Part shown: piece after piece, positions 8,503-16,947 of the stretch | How positions within the stretch are numbered: position 1 is the first letter of the stretch | How the letters are laid out: each line of letters starts with the position of its first letter | Source: Azophilus sp965220425 | GTDB taxonomy: Bacteria > Pseudomonadota > Gammaproteobacteria > Pseudomonadales > Azotimanducaceae | DNA length: 64,000 nucleotides | NCBI GenBank assembly: GCA_965220425.1 | Contig: OZ244830.1 | Location: 868,001 to 932,000 of the forward strand | Reading direction: 5' to 3' | Notes under the pieces: model-generated | Told to the model about the DNA's origin: nothing | What the model saw: only the letters and a program-made list of their open reading frames with translations | Database searches by the model: none | Made by a program: the position numbers and the translations under genes

Positions 8503-9519
8503 TCACTTCATTACCTTCTGGAGGAAGGACTTGGGCACTACTGCGCTGCGTCCGCGCCAGTGGTAGGTCAGCACCTCGATTCCGAGAGAGCAGAGCACTT
8601 CTCGGGTTCCATCGTCCGGCGTGCCGGGTATCACAAGGATGAGTCGGGCGGTATCTGCTCCGATGCCCCGATTGAGAAGCAGTTGCCCCACGGCCGTGTA
8701 GATCGACGTTGTCGTCACGTCGGTCTTCACCTCAAACAGCACGGACAGGCGGTCCTGATCGTCGAGAACGAACAGGTCGCGTTCACGGTCGTTTCGCACG
8801 ACATAACCCAGTCCTGTTACGGACTTTGCCAGCGCATCCACAACCACGCCGTGGTCCGCGCGCGCCTCAATGGTCGCGTGAACGTTGAATGGCGCCCGTG
8901 ACCCTGAGAATTCGGGCGTGAAGGCCGGTGGCTCGGTTGAAACTCTGTCGGCCCTTGGCGTCTCGGCGGCAGGCGAGGCTCCATGGAACTTCAAGTCCTT
9001 GATACGGTTTACTTCCGCCGCATACCACGCCAGCCGAGAAGGCAGATTTGGACTGTCGATAGGGCCAAGATCCACAACGTTGAGGACCTTGTCGCCATGA
9101 ACCATCTGAACCAGATCACCCCGATAACTTTCGAAGAATGCCCGTTTGCCAATACCTCTCCTGCCGCCACCGATGCGACCGTTGTGAGTGAGATGGATGC
9201 GTCCACCCGGGCCCCATGCAAACGCGCCACCAATGCGCCCGTCCGTCCCTTCGTGAGGTGGATTCACCTCCACCGCGATGTTCAGCGCTTCTCGGTCGGA
9301 CGCGTCCTCCGTCCCGAAGCAGCACCAGAATCTATTTATGTCCTTGCCGGGATCGAGCAGGGACCAGACTCCCAAATCCGAGTGCCAGGTGACGTCCCAT
9401 TCGCCTGAAAAGCCAGGATGGCCGACGCGTCGGCGCAGACGCGTTCCGTCCATCAAGCTTTCGGACATTGTTTCAAACGCATCGAGTGAGTCGTCGTGGT
9501 CCTGGAATGCTATGAGCAT
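8503..9519 (-). CDS. Putative PD-(D/E)XK nuclease-domain protein
   Basis: This is a 338-residue protein. The C-terminal third has a likely PD-(D/E)XK core: ERDLFVLDDQDRLSVLFEVK provides the D and the ExK pair, followed by a helix (SIYTAVGQLLLNRG) and LILVIPGTPDDGTREVLCSLGIEVLTY, as in VRR-NUC/NucS/restriction-like folds. The N-terminal part contains a Gly/Trp-rich beta region (GFSGEWDVTWHSDLGVWSLL, GGAFAWGPGGRIHLTHNGRI) that could read a substrate or ligand. It probably cleaves or binds DNA. A defence role is suggested only by neighbouring nuclease genes. It lies alone on the minus strand; the start is ATG at 9519. Confidence 0.55.
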   Translation of the reverse strand: MLIAFQDHDDSLDAFETMSESLMDGTRLRRRVGHPGFSGEWDVTWHSDLGVWSLLDPGKDINRFWCCFGTEDASDREALNIAVEVNPPHEGTDGRIGGAFAWGPGGRIHLTHNGRIGGGRRGIGKRAFFESYRGDLVQMVHGDKVLNVVDLGPIDSPNLPSRLAWYAAEVNRIKDLKFHGASPAAETPRADRVSTEPPAFTPEFSGSRAPFNVHATIEARADHGVVVDALAKSVTGLGYVVRNDRERDLFVLDDQDRLSVLFEVKTDVTTTSIYTAVGQLLLNRGIGADTARLILVIPGTPDDGTREVLCSLGIEVLTYHWRGRSAVVPKSFLQKVMK

Positions 9520-9687
9520 GGAGTCTCCTCAGTTGTATCTGTCGAATCGCAAGTATGAGTTGGGAGAGACGCCCTTGACAATCAATGCGAAGGACGCCGT
9601 GTACGGAAGCCAAATCGATTACTGTCAACGCCTCCCGTACTGTCGTGAGATAGAGCCGTTTACAATTCATAGTACGATGGGTATGTC

Positions 9688-10176
9688 ATGACCCACTTCG
9701 CCGCCATCGACTTCGAGACCGCCGACAACGGCCGCGACAGCGCCTGCTCGGTCGGCGTGGTGCGGGTCCGAAACGGGCGCATCGCCGGCACGTTCGACCG
9801 GCTGATTCACCCGCCGCGGGAACGATTCATCCACACGCGTATCCACGGTCTGACCTGGAACGATGTCAGGAACAGCCCGAGCTTCGGCGAAATGTGGCCG
9901 GACTTTCGCGACTTCATCGATGACGCGGAGTTCCTGGTGGCCCACAACGCCCCGTTCGACCGAAGCGTTCTGCACGCCTGCTGCGACGCCGCGTCGATCG
10001 AGCCGCCAGACCACGAGTTCCGCTGCACCGTTCAATTGGCCCGCGCAAACTGGAATCTACCGTCGGCCAGCCTCCCATCCGTTTGCGAGCACCTCGGCAT
10101 CCCGCTCGACCACCACGACGCGCTGTCCGACGCGGAGGCGTGCGCTAGGATTGCGATCAGGCTGATGAGGCGTTGA
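9688..10176 (+). CDS. DnaQ-like 3'-5' exonuclease domain protein
   Basis: This 162-residue protein is a stand-alone DEDDh exonuclease domain. Exo I is DFETAD near residue 6, Exo II is in FLVAHNAPFDRSVL, and Exo III is HHDALSDAEACA with the catalytic histidine and aspartate. It resembles the proofreading epsilon fold and single-domain exonucleases that trim 3' ends. All key acidic residues are present, so it should be active. A second, truncated copy of its C-terminal half lies at 12356-12576, so the two flank the 10177-12355 block as direct repeats. Confidence 0.8.
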   Translation: MTHFAAIDFETADNGRDSACSVGVVRVRNGRIAGTFDRLIHPPRERFIHTRIHGLTWNDVRNSPSFGEMWPDFRDFIDDAEFLVAHNAPFDRSVLHACCDAASIEPPDHEFRCTVQLARANWNLPSASLPSVCEHLGIPLDHHDALSDAEACARIAIRLMRR

Positions 10177-10323
10177 ACCCTCAAGCATCCGCTTGCCCGA
10201 AACGAGGTGACCAGTCTTCCTTTTGCGGTCGACTCGCGAGCACGAGCCTGTTCGTAGTCTCTCACCAGCCCGCACGCGTCTGGAACGCGACACATCCCCT
10301 TGCAAGTCTAGATTGAAGGACGG

Positions 10324-10353
10324 GGCAGAGGCAGAGGCAGAGGCAGAGGCAGA
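10324..10353. repeat. Five tandem GGCAGA hexamers
   Basis: GGCAGA is repeated five times without interruption, then ends in GGGAAG. It lies just downstream of the stop of the minus-strand GIY-YIG gene and could be a slippage site. No coding role is seen. Confidence 0.9.
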
Positions 10354-10366
10354 GGGAAGCTCTTGG

Positions 10367-10690
10367 TTACCCTGCTTGCAGGTTCATAGGTGGCCGGTAT
10401 GTGCGGACCAGCGCTTGCTCAATCGTCGTTCGTTGACGCGCATCCGCCACCGTTCGAGCATGAATGTGCGTAGTGCGGTAGGTGCTGATCGCCTCGGACA
10501 AACGCTCATGCCCCGGTATTCGCGTCTTGAAAGATCCTGTCTGACCGATGTAGTGGGCGTACCATCGGTTCGCTGCGTCAACGCCTGCGAAAATGTAGAC
10601 GCCGCCAACGTCGTTCCAGCCAGTCAACGCCACATCGTAGACGAGGAATTCGTACCCACCCCAGACGGCCTTTTGTTGACCGTTGCCCAT
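10367..10690 (-). CDS. GIY-YIG nuclease domain protein
   Basis: This small 107-residue protein is essentially one GIY-YIG domain: GGVYIFAGVDAANRWYAHYI supplies the two motif strands, then GQTGSFKTRIPGHERL (Arg/His in the first helix), HIHARTV, and TIEQALVRTYRPPMN with the conserved Glu and terminal Asn. These enzymes nick or cleave DNA using the tyrosines and a metal at the Glu. The ATG at 10690 overlaps the stop of the preceding membrane-protein gene (TGATG), so it is translated from a three-gene operon with 10690-11055 and 11059-11652. Confidence 0.75.
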   Translation of the reverse strand: MGNGQQKAVWGGYEFLVYDVALTGWNDVGGVYIFAGVDAANRWYAHYIGQTGSFKTRIPGHERLSEAISTYRTTHIHARTVADARQRTTIEQALVRTYRPPMNLQAG

Positions 10691-11055
10691 CAATCGGGGT
10701 CGCGGGGCGGGCTGGTCGGACGGCCTCCAGGGGTTTCCTTGTACACGGCTAGCGCTTTGTACCAGAAGCTGACCACGACGAGGATGAGGATCAGCAGAAT
10801 GGAATGCAGAACCAATTGCCCGAACTCGAACTTCGTCATGGTGTCATACTCGTTCGTGAGCATCGTCTCAGCGAGGATTTGCAGGATGCCCAGCCACGAA
10901 GCCGCAATTAGAGTCAGGGTGCACACGTTGATTCCCCACCGCGGCAGGAGTTTGTCTCCCGACCTTACGTCAGCGGCTACGATCGCCGCCAAGGCAACCA
11001 CGATAGCCACTGCGACATATAGCTGTGTGGCCGCGAAAGAGAAGGTTGGTTGCAC
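10690..11055 (-). CDS. Three-helix membrane protein, unknown
   Basis: The 121 residues contain three hydrophobic segments: LYVAVAIVVALAAIVAADV (about 12-30), INVCTLTLIAASWLGILQIL (42-61) and LVLHSILLILILVVVSFWY (81-99). It starts at a GTG at 11055, three bases after the upstream gene ends, and overlaps the GIY-YIG gene. A role as a membrane anchor or pore for the neighbouring proteins is plausible from the operon only. Confidence 0.55.
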   Translation of the reverse strand: MQPTFSFAATQLYVAVAIVVALAAIVAADVRSGDKLLPRWGINVCTLTLIAASWLGILQILAETMLTNEYDTMTKFEFGQLVLHSILLILILVVVSFWYKALAVYKETPGGRPTSPPRDPD

Positions 11056-11058
11056 CTC

Positions 11059-11652
11059 TCAGGCTGCCAATCTCAAGGTTTGAATCGTGTAATCGAAGTG
11101 CTCCCGGTACTCCCGGCTCACTCTCAAGCGCGCCGACTTTGATCCCCTAATACCGTCCCGCAGCATGTAGTTGCGTTCACTGGCTCCATGTTCATGGTTG
11201 GAAAGATGAACGATCTTGCCATCGTCCACCACCTTGTAGTGGATGTCGTAGTCCGGGCGGTTGCCGGTGTACCAAATTTCAATGTTGTCCGGGAACTCAT
11301 CGCGCAGCCATGCTAGCTTCAAGTTCTCTTCGTCGTTGAACAGGCATCGAACAATGATGTTCCGTTCCAAAATTCCCTTCCGGAAGGCTGCTACGACTGC
11401 CTCGTTGTTGTAGACGGATTCTGGCGAATCATTGCCGTCGTCGTGAATCAAGAGGCGTTCGCGGGTCTGCTCCACCATCCATATGAACAATGCCGCAGCC
11501 TGCTCATCGTTGTTGGTGTCTTCTGTCGTCACGACCCGCAGATCGCCCTGCACGGAAAGGACCAAATAGGCGCAAACAGCCGTACCTAGTGCGAACAGTC
11601 CAACCACGAGCCATTCGCCGCCCGTAACGACACTCGTTAGCTGATCCAGCAT
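11059..11652 (-). CDS. Membrane-anchored PLD-like (HxK) domain protein
   Basis: The likely start is the ATG at 11652, preceded by GGGGA, rather than the GTG at 11664. Residues 12-33 form a membrane anchor (GEWLVVGLFALGTAVCAYLV). The cytoplasmic domain has a layout seen in phospholipase-D-like proteins: ERLLIHDDGNDSPESVYNNE, then VVAAFRKGILERNIIVRCLF, then DIHYKVVDDGKIVHLSNHEH, where H-x-K and a following Asn/His resemble one HKD half-site. Only a single half-site is seen, so it would act as a dimer if active. It heads a three-gene operon with a membrane protein and a GIY-YIG nuclease. The family name is my inference. Confidence 0.5.
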   Translation of the reverse strand: MLDQLTSVVTGGEWLVVGLFALGTAVCAYLVLSVQGDLRVVTTEDTNNDEQAAALFIWMVEQTRERLLIHDDGNDSPESVYNNEAVVAAFRKGILERNIIVRCLFNDEENLKLAWLRDEFPDNIEIWYTGNRPDYDIHYKVVDDGKIVHLSNHEHGASERNYMLRDGIRGSKSARLRVSREYREHFDYTIQTLRLAA

Positions 11653-11800
11653 TGAAGTCCCCACGAGATGCTTGTCAATTCATCATAATAGCACTCGGTG
11701 GTTGCAGCAATGCAACCAACGCCAGGCGGGTAAATGCCAAGTCCCAGCGAGCCGCCATTGCTCACTGAACGGGATAGGCGTCCATTTTGTTTTTGACAGC

Positions 11801-12331
11801 ATGCCGACGGATCGGTTCAGTCCGGCACTCGCGCTCCTGACTCAGAAACCACAACCCAGATTCTTCCAGGCGCCCACTCCAGCCACGGCCCAGCTGAATC
11901 GTACCGCTTTTGTCGTCCACGTCCTGAGCAACCGGAGGCCCCTGCACGAATTGCTCGCTCCGAGATCCCCTGATTTGACGCCCGAGTATGATCGCGGTGT
12001 TGCCGGATTGGTCAATACCCCGGTTGCCGTGGCGCAACTGGCGGTAACGCGAGCCAGCCTAGTTTCAGATATCGTCGGGCAGATGCCCGAGAAGCACATA
12101 CAGGTCCTCGTGTCTTTCGCAAAGGGAGAGCCGCAATGGGATCTGCTCGATGTACCGCATGCGAAAGATCTGCCCGCTGTGCGATGGAGAGCACTCAACC
12201 AAAAAGGTCTCAGTACACAGCAGCGTGAAGGCTTTGTCTCGCTGCTTGAGTCCACTCTGGCGGAAGCTTTTCGCCGCAGCGGTCGCTCCGGCGTAAGCGG
12301 CACAGCCCCCGGAGATCCCTCTGGGTCCTAA
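11801..12331 (+). pseudogene. AbiEii-type nucleotidyltransferase toxin, C-terminal fragment
   Basis: The frame encodes FVVHVLSNRRPLHELLAPRS, then TPEYDRGVAGLVNTPVAVAQ and KHIQVLVSFAKGEPQWDLLD followed by LPAVRWRALNQKGLS. This is the characteristic end of AbiEii/AbiGii toxin-family nucleotidyltransferases. The catalytic N-terminal half (GS-x9-DxD) is missing and no AbiEi-type antitoxin is nearby. The frame is open back to 11672, but that part does not resemble the family. It is a dead remnant of a toxin-antitoxin or abortive-infection gene. Confidence 0.7.
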
Positions 12332-12355
12332 CCCAATGTCACTACGCACAGCAAA

Positions 12356-12576
12356 CCGTTCGACCGGAGCGTTCTGCACGCCTGCTGCGACGCCGCGGCG
12401 ATCGAGCCGCCGGACCACGAGTTCCTCTGCACCGTGCAGATGGCTCGCTCAACCTGGGACCTGCCGTCAGCCAGCCTCCCGTCGGTTTGTGAGCACCTCG
12501 GCATCCCCCTCGACCACCACGATGCCCTGTCTGACGCAAAGGCGTGCGCGAGGATCTCGATCAGGGCGATGTCGTA
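12356..12576 (+). pseudogene. DnaQ-like exonuclease, C-terminal fragment (second copy)
   Basis: It encodes PFDRSVLHACCDAAAIEPPD, then LPSASLPSVCEHLGIPLDHH and DALSDAKACARI, matching residues 88-158 of the intact exonuclease at 9688-10176 with few changes. Exo I is missing, so it is inactive. It begins abruptly after the AbiEii remnant, with no start codon in this frame. Confidence 0.85.
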
Positions 12577-12624
12577 ACGCAGGGAGAGACCTCTCTCCTC
12601 CTTGATACAAGAATCCGCAACCCA

Positions 12625-13563
12625 TCACCCCGGAATCGGGGCCGGATGCTCCGGAGCCGCGGCAGCAAGCAAATCCCCGTCCCGCTGTACGCCCCCGCGG
12701 AGGATATCGACCATCTTGTGGGCCATCCAGTCCGTCCCGGTGGGGATGTTTTCCCTCATCATGTCCTCGTGCAAGACGTCGAACACCTCGGCCAGGTGGT
12801 GGCCTTCGAACTCCAGTGGCTCTACGAAGGGGTTGAACAATATCTTGATCGCAGTTGCAAGGTCCGAGGCCCGTATCAGGACAAACCGGATGGAGCCCAT
12901 CAGCTCCAGGTCGTTTTCCTCATCCTCGACGAAGGTCTTATAGATCCCCTGGTAGACATCGCTATCTCCTATCCGCTGCAAATTGCTGACAAGCACGTAG
13001 GTCACCTCAGCACCCAATCCCTCAGCATCCGGCCGCTCAGCATCGCGGATCGATTTGGCGTGGTTGAGCCCTCCGACGAGCTGCTTCCGATATTCGGTGG
13101 GGTTCATGGCCTTGTTCGCGCTGACCTCGCACACGACGCGAAAGCGCGTTCGGTCCCGGGGGACGGTTGGCGTAACCACGATGTCCGTCAAATAAGGCCC
13201 CGCGGGTCTGTGCGGAAACCCCGTTTCCTCATCGAGAGTGCAGTTCATCAACACCTCGCTGGGATGGTCTATGTGGGTGAGCAGGGCGGACATGGTCATT
13301 TCCATGGCCAGCCCCTTGTTGCCTCGGCGCAAGGCGGCCAGCTGACCGACTGTTCTGTCGATGGATATGGGATTGCCCGCCTTGACACGCGAGGCATGGT
13401 CGAGAAGGTGTTTCTCCATCACCGCAGCATGGATGGTACGGAACTCGCTTCTGGCAAGCCCGTACAACATCTGGCACAGCGCCAATATCGGGCGTGGAGA
13501 ACGCCATGTGTTCCCATCCTTGAGTGTTACGGGAATGCTGACGTCGGCGGGTTCTTCAGCCAT
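12625..13563 (-). CDS. Unknown protein, third gene of a three-gene operon
   Basis: This 312-residue protein has no family I can name. It is mixed alpha/beta and rich in Met and acidic residues: LTHIDHPSEVLMNCTLDEET, YLTDIVVTPTVPRDRTRFRV, CEVSANKAMNPTEYRKQLVG, EVTYVLVSNLQRIGDSDVYQ. The core pattern (DIVVTPT...FRVVCEVSANKAM...YRKQLVGGLNHAKS...VTYVLVSN) has the strand-helix order of a PD-(D/E)XK nuclease, with D in TDIVV, E and K in EVSANK, and a helix carrying Q. That makes a nuclease fold a reasonable hypothesis. The start ATG at 13563 lies inside the end of the upstream gene (8-bp overlap), so the genes are coupled. Confidence 0.55.
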   Translation of the reverse strand: MAEEPADVSIPVTLKDGNTWRSPRPILALCQMLYGLARSEFRTIHAAVMEKHLLDHASRVKAGNPISIDRTVGQLAALRRGNKGLAMEMTMSALLTHIDHPSEVLMNCTLDEETGFPHRPAGPYLTDIVVTPTVPRDRTRFRVVCEVSANKAMNPTEYRKQLVGGLNHAKSIRDAERPDAEGLGAEVTYVLVSNLQRIGDSDVYQGIYKTFVEDEENDLELMGSIRFVLIRASDLATAIKILFNPFVEPLEFEGHHLAEVFDVLHEDMMRENIPTGTDWMAHKMVDILRGGVQRDGDLLAAAAPEHPAPIPG

Positions 13564-14425
13564 CGGCGCGGGCTCGGGGACGGAAAATGTAGTAGCTCAC
13601 AGGCCCCTGGCAGTCTTCGTGCAACAAGCGGCAGTAGGTCAGCAACATGGCCGTGCTGCGGGCCCCCGTGATGTTGAGGCCCGTCCGCGCAGCCAGCTGC
13701 GGCTCGCCGAGATACAGGCTGCCTGTCGCGTCGGCAAGGAACGTCTGATCCATGTAGACATCGCCGCCCGGAAAGTCACCACCGTGCAAGTGGATTGCTC
13801 GTTGCCGGTTGGCCACCAGTCGTTCCCGTAGCTGGCTCGCACGCCCGGGCGATCTGAACGCCCAGTAGATCAGGGCCCAGAACTCGATGAGGAGAAGTCC
13901 TGGCAGAACGGTCGCGCAAGGGTCCGTTGATGCGGCCAACAGTGCAGCGCCAGTCTGGAGGAGATCGACGACGGACTCCCCGTCCCGCCCCCGGTAGTGT
14001 ACTTGGACGCTTCCCCGAAGCGCCTGTTCGATCGTCTGTTCGGTTTCCTGGGTGCGATCCTCCCAACCGCGCCTCCCGATGTCCGACAGGACCTTGCTTT
14101 GTACCGTGGGCGCCTCCACCCAGTTGACCTGGCGGGCGAACTCCATGACGTCGCGCGCAAAATGCCGATAAGACCTGTTCGTGAGGGTGTAGTCGAATGG
14201 CTCGATGTGGTCGAGATTGGCCGGGGCCTTCGCAAGAAAACGTTCCCAGCGGTCTATGACGGCAGCTTCGTCCAGCGGTAGGAGCAGATCCGGATCCAGA
14301 GCCCCCGGCGCTTCATCCGCCGCTTCTTCGCGCATGTCCTCAGCTATCGACAGCAGGTCAGGGAGCAGGTCAAACTCCGCGAAGAGCTTGACCAACAGAC
14401 ATTGGTCCGCTATCGGCGTAGCCAT
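13556..14425 (-). CDS. Unknown protein, second gene of a three-gene operon
   Basis: The preferred start is the ATG at 14425, preceded by GAAGGGGAT at good spacing; the frame is open to 14470. The roughly 289 residues are mainly helical and acidic at the N-terminus (FAEFDLLPDLLSIAEDMREE, LDPDLLLPLDEAAVIDRWER). A later hydrophobic stretch (TVLPGLLLIEFWALIYWAF) may be one membrane or buried segment, and the end carries YLGEPQLAARTGLNITGARS. No family is recognised. It overlaps the upstream gene by 16 bp and the downstream gene by 8 bp, which implies the three products are needed in fixed ratio. Confidence 0.55.
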   Translation of the reverse strand: MATPIADQCLLVKLFAEFDLLPDLLSIAEDMREEAADEAPGALDPDLLLPLDEAAVIDRWERFLAKAPANLDHIEPFDYTLTNRSYRHFARDVMEFARQVNWVEAPTVQSKVLSDIGRRGWEDRTQETEQTIEQALRGSVQVHYRGRDGESVVDLLQTGAALLAASTDPCATVLPGLLLIEFWALIYWAFRSPGRASQLRERLVANRQRAIHLHGGDFPGGDVYMDQTFLADATGSLYLGEPQLAARTGLNITGARSTAMLLTYCRLLHEDCQGPVSYYIFRPRARADG

Positions 14426-16947
14426 GCGCTGATCCCCTTCGCATGATGGACTGCGAGCTGAAACTCCCACGCCTGCTTCAGGTAGTCAAGCTTGTTTTCG
14501 TCCTCCTGCGATCCTGCCAGACCCATCGCAAATGCCGGCATAAAGGTCTGCTTCCTGACACGCTTGCGGCGTTTCGAGTAGTTCCGGCCTGCCAGGTAGA
14601 TCAGCACCTCGTTGTGGACGTTGCTCGGCAGGACATAGCTTTCCGCGAAGCTCCGGCCATCGGCCCTCAGCGCCGGCCGGTGTACGGCACGTATGCGTGT
14701 GCGCATGGAGTTGAATATGGAGTCGACGGGCTGCAGCGTCGCATGCAGCAGGACACTCTCGCCATGCTTCTCAAACGTCTTGCCGGGCGTGCGCGTCAAC
14801 CAGTGCGTGCGCGGCGCCTCGTAGGCATCGCTCTCTGGCGGATAGTGCATCCAGACCCAGTTCCCGTTTTTGTGTTTTGCCCCCAGCATCGCGAGCCGAT
14901 ACAACTGCGACTTCACCATCCGTTCGTGTTCGTCGCTGGGCTTCAGCTTCAGAGGCTGCGAGGCATCCACCTGTGTATTGAAACGCTTCTCGGCGGCGTC
15001 CCAGGCGCGACGGAGCACCGGTTTCAACTGACGCTCCCTCCATTGCTGCTTCTCGGTGAGCCGCTGTTTGAGTGTCCCCTTCAACTTCGCCATTTTTCGG
15101 TTCAGCGCGTCAATCTTGGCGTCAAATTCGCTGTTCAGCGAGGCAATCGTGGCGTCACATTCGCTTTTCAGCTTCGCGACCTTGCGTTTGTCACGGTGGG
15201 CGTCCAACTTGGCCACCGTGTCGTCCCGGCCTCGTCGCAGGGCACCCACATCCTTCGATCGCTTCGCGCGCAGCGCCTTCGCGTCGTTGCGGATACGGTT
15301 GATCCGATCGAGTAGCCAATCTGGATCATCCTCGGTGTCAGCCTTATGGAGTTTGTGCGGTTCGTCTGGTTCCTCCATCTCAGTGAACGGGTCGGGTATC
15401 CGTTCCGGATTGTCCTGGGTGTCACGCTTATCGAGTTCGTGCGGTTCGTCTGGTTCCTCAATCTCAGTGATCGGCTGCCAGAGTGCGTTCGCCGAGATGG
15501 AGCGCTTTTTCGTGCGCCGCGTGTCTTTCTTGTGCTGAAACAGCACCACCTCGGCCGTTTTGGGCGCTGACGGGCGTCCTGGTCTGGCGGGCCTGGACGC
15601 CGAGTCGGGGCACCCAGCCAGTATGCGTTCCCGATACGCCACCATCGCAGGCAGGAAGAGGTCCTTGGCTGAATCCATGTAGTTGTAGATTGCCGTGAAT
15701 CGCGACAGCATCTTCTGGACCACCAGGAAGTGAGCGATTTCCATGTAGGGTGACTTGATGAAGAAGCCGCCGCGCCCGAGCGCGGCGATGGCCGCCTCGC
15801 TCGGATCGCTACCCAACGTCGGGTTGATGCTGTCGTATTCGGTATGCAGGCAGTCCCATTTCTTCTCGAATGCGAGCGTCGGGGCAAGCGCGTCTTTTTC
15901 GCGTTCCTCCATCCCGACTCGACGGAAACTCCCAGGCAGGAAGTTCGGGTGCGCCGCGAGCACAAAAAGAGTCCCGTACACAGGAACCACCGTCACGACG
16001 TACTTCAGGTGCTGGAAGTGCAGGTCTTTCTCGAATGCCTGGAGAGATACGACCAACACATCGGTATAGGCGCGGATCGGCTCGTCCTGGCGAAGCCTGG
16101 GATCTCGGCGCAACAGCCGCGCGTTTCGATAGCTCTGATAGTCTCGAAGGCGGACGCCGATGCGGTTGAGCTGAGAGTAGTAACCGCTCATGGTGATCCC
16201 GTCGATGATCTCATAGCTGTCGTTCACCGAGCGCTTTGCGCGTACCCCGTTGATGATCTCCTGCCACAATCGCCTCAACTGCCGGTTGTCCTCTTTGCTT
16301 CCCCGGGCTTCTCCCAGATTGATGTAGGGGCTGTATTCGGGTCGTATGCCCGTCCTGCGCCGCAACTCGGCACGCTCCCGCAACTTCTTCGGGGCGCCGC
16401 ACTGGGCACAGCACACTTGGTGTTCCCCGCTCTGACGGCGGTAGTAACGGGGGAGGTTGCTACGGGCGGGAGCCCATTTTTCGTAGACATTGATCCCGTG
16501 GTTGGGGCAGTCAGGATTCTCGCAGTCGGCAAAGGGCAGGCTGAGCGATAGGTAGTACCGCGCAATGTCACGGATTGCCTGGTTCGAGTGGAGCCGCGAC
16601 GTCTGGAGGCAGTTCCGGCACCTGAGCTGTGCATACGGCAGCCTGTTCTTTTGGTAGGCGATACTGAGCACGTATCGACTGTCGGTGGTTTGCCTGAGCC
16701 CTTCTGGGATGTGGCCGCGAAAAAGCTTCCCGAAGTTCTTGCACATCGCGTTGCGGCACATGGCCCAGCTCAACTCCAGACCGAACTCCGGCAACTCGAC
16801 GGGGTTGCAGTCGACCCGCCGGTTCGCCCGCCACTTGATTCCCCGGTCAACCGTCTCGGGTACGGTAACTTTTGACGGCTTCTTTTTAGGATCCACTGCC
16901 ACCGTAAACGACAAACCCACAAAATCGTGACCAGCCGACAGGACCAT
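14410..16947 (-). CDS. Large zinc-ribbon protein with transposase-like core, unknown system
   Basis: This 845-residue protein heads the operon. The N-terminal 200 residues hold repeated CxxxxC/CxxC pairs (CRNAMCKNFG, LRCRNCLQTSR, CENPDCPNHG, CCAQCGAPKK), a zinc-ribbon array of the kind found before DNA-binding helices in IS1-type proteins. Residues 270-430 resemble an RNase H-like DDE fold: YTDVLVVSLQAFEK, YVVTVVPVYGTLFVLAAHP, a later HTEYDS, and SPYMEIAHFL. A low-complexity linker with two near-repeats of EEPDEPH precedes a long charged coiled coil (about 520-620). The end, LKQAWEFQLAVHHAKGISAW, is conserved-looking. It may be a transposase-like DNA-binding protein or the sensor of a defence system; I cannot decide from sequence alone. 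Confidence 0.55.
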   Translation of the reverse strand: MVLSAGHDFVGLSFTVAVDPKKKPSKVTVPETVDRGIKWRANRRVDCNPVELPEFGLELSWAMCRNAMCKNFGKLFRGHIPEGLRQTTDSRYVLSIAYQKNRLPYAQLRCRNCLQTSRLHSNQAIRDIARYYLSLSLPFADCENPDCPNHGINVYEKWAPARSNLPRYYRRQSGEHQVCCAQCGAPKKLRERAELRRRTGIRPEYSPYINLGEARGSKEDNRQLRRLWQEIINGVRAKRSVNDSYEIIDGITMSGYYSQLNRIGVRLRDYQSYRNARLLRRDPRLRQDEPIRAYTDVLVVSLQAFEKDLHFQHLKYVVTVVPVYGTLFVLAAHPNFLPGSFRRVGMEEREKDALAPTLAFEKKWDCLHTEYDSINPTLGSDPSEAAIAALGRGGFFIKSPYMEIAHFLVVQKMLSRFTAIYNYMDSAKDLFLPAMVAYRERILAGCPDSASRPARPGRPSAPKTAEVVLFQHKKDTRRTKKRSISANALWQPITEIEEPDEPHELDKRDTQDNPERIPDPFTEMEEPDEPHKLHKADTEDDPDWLLDRINRIRNDAKALRAKRSKDVGALRRGRDDTVAKLDAHRDKRKVAKLKSECDATIASLNSEFDAKIDALNRKMAKLKGTLKQRLTEKQQWRERQLKPVLRRAWDAAEKRFNTQVDASQPLKLKPSDEHERMVKSQLYRLAMLGAKHKNGNWVWMHYPPESDAYEAPRTHWLTRTPGKTFEKHGESVLLHATLQPVDSIFNSMRTRIRAVHRPALRADGRSFAESYVLPSNVHNEVLIYLAGRNYSKRRKRVRKQTFMPAFAMGLAGSQEDENKLDYLKQAWEFQLAVHHAKGISAWLRR

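Noticed and set aside
10324..10353. GGCAGA repeats as a CRISPR array
   Set aside because: The unit is 6 bp without spacers; no CRISPR repeat-spacer pattern or cas gene was seen anywhere in the window.
4667..12600. Chromosomal integron cassette array
   Set aside because: Small unrelated genes suggested it, but I found no attC-like paired sites between the genes and they lie on both strands.
12544..13671. Long plus-strand open frame (375 residues)
   Set aside because: It runs antisense to the operon gene at 12625-13563, whose frame has coding-like composition, a coupled start and a partner overlap; the plus-strand product is Arg/Pro/His-rich in the manner of a GC-rich shadow.
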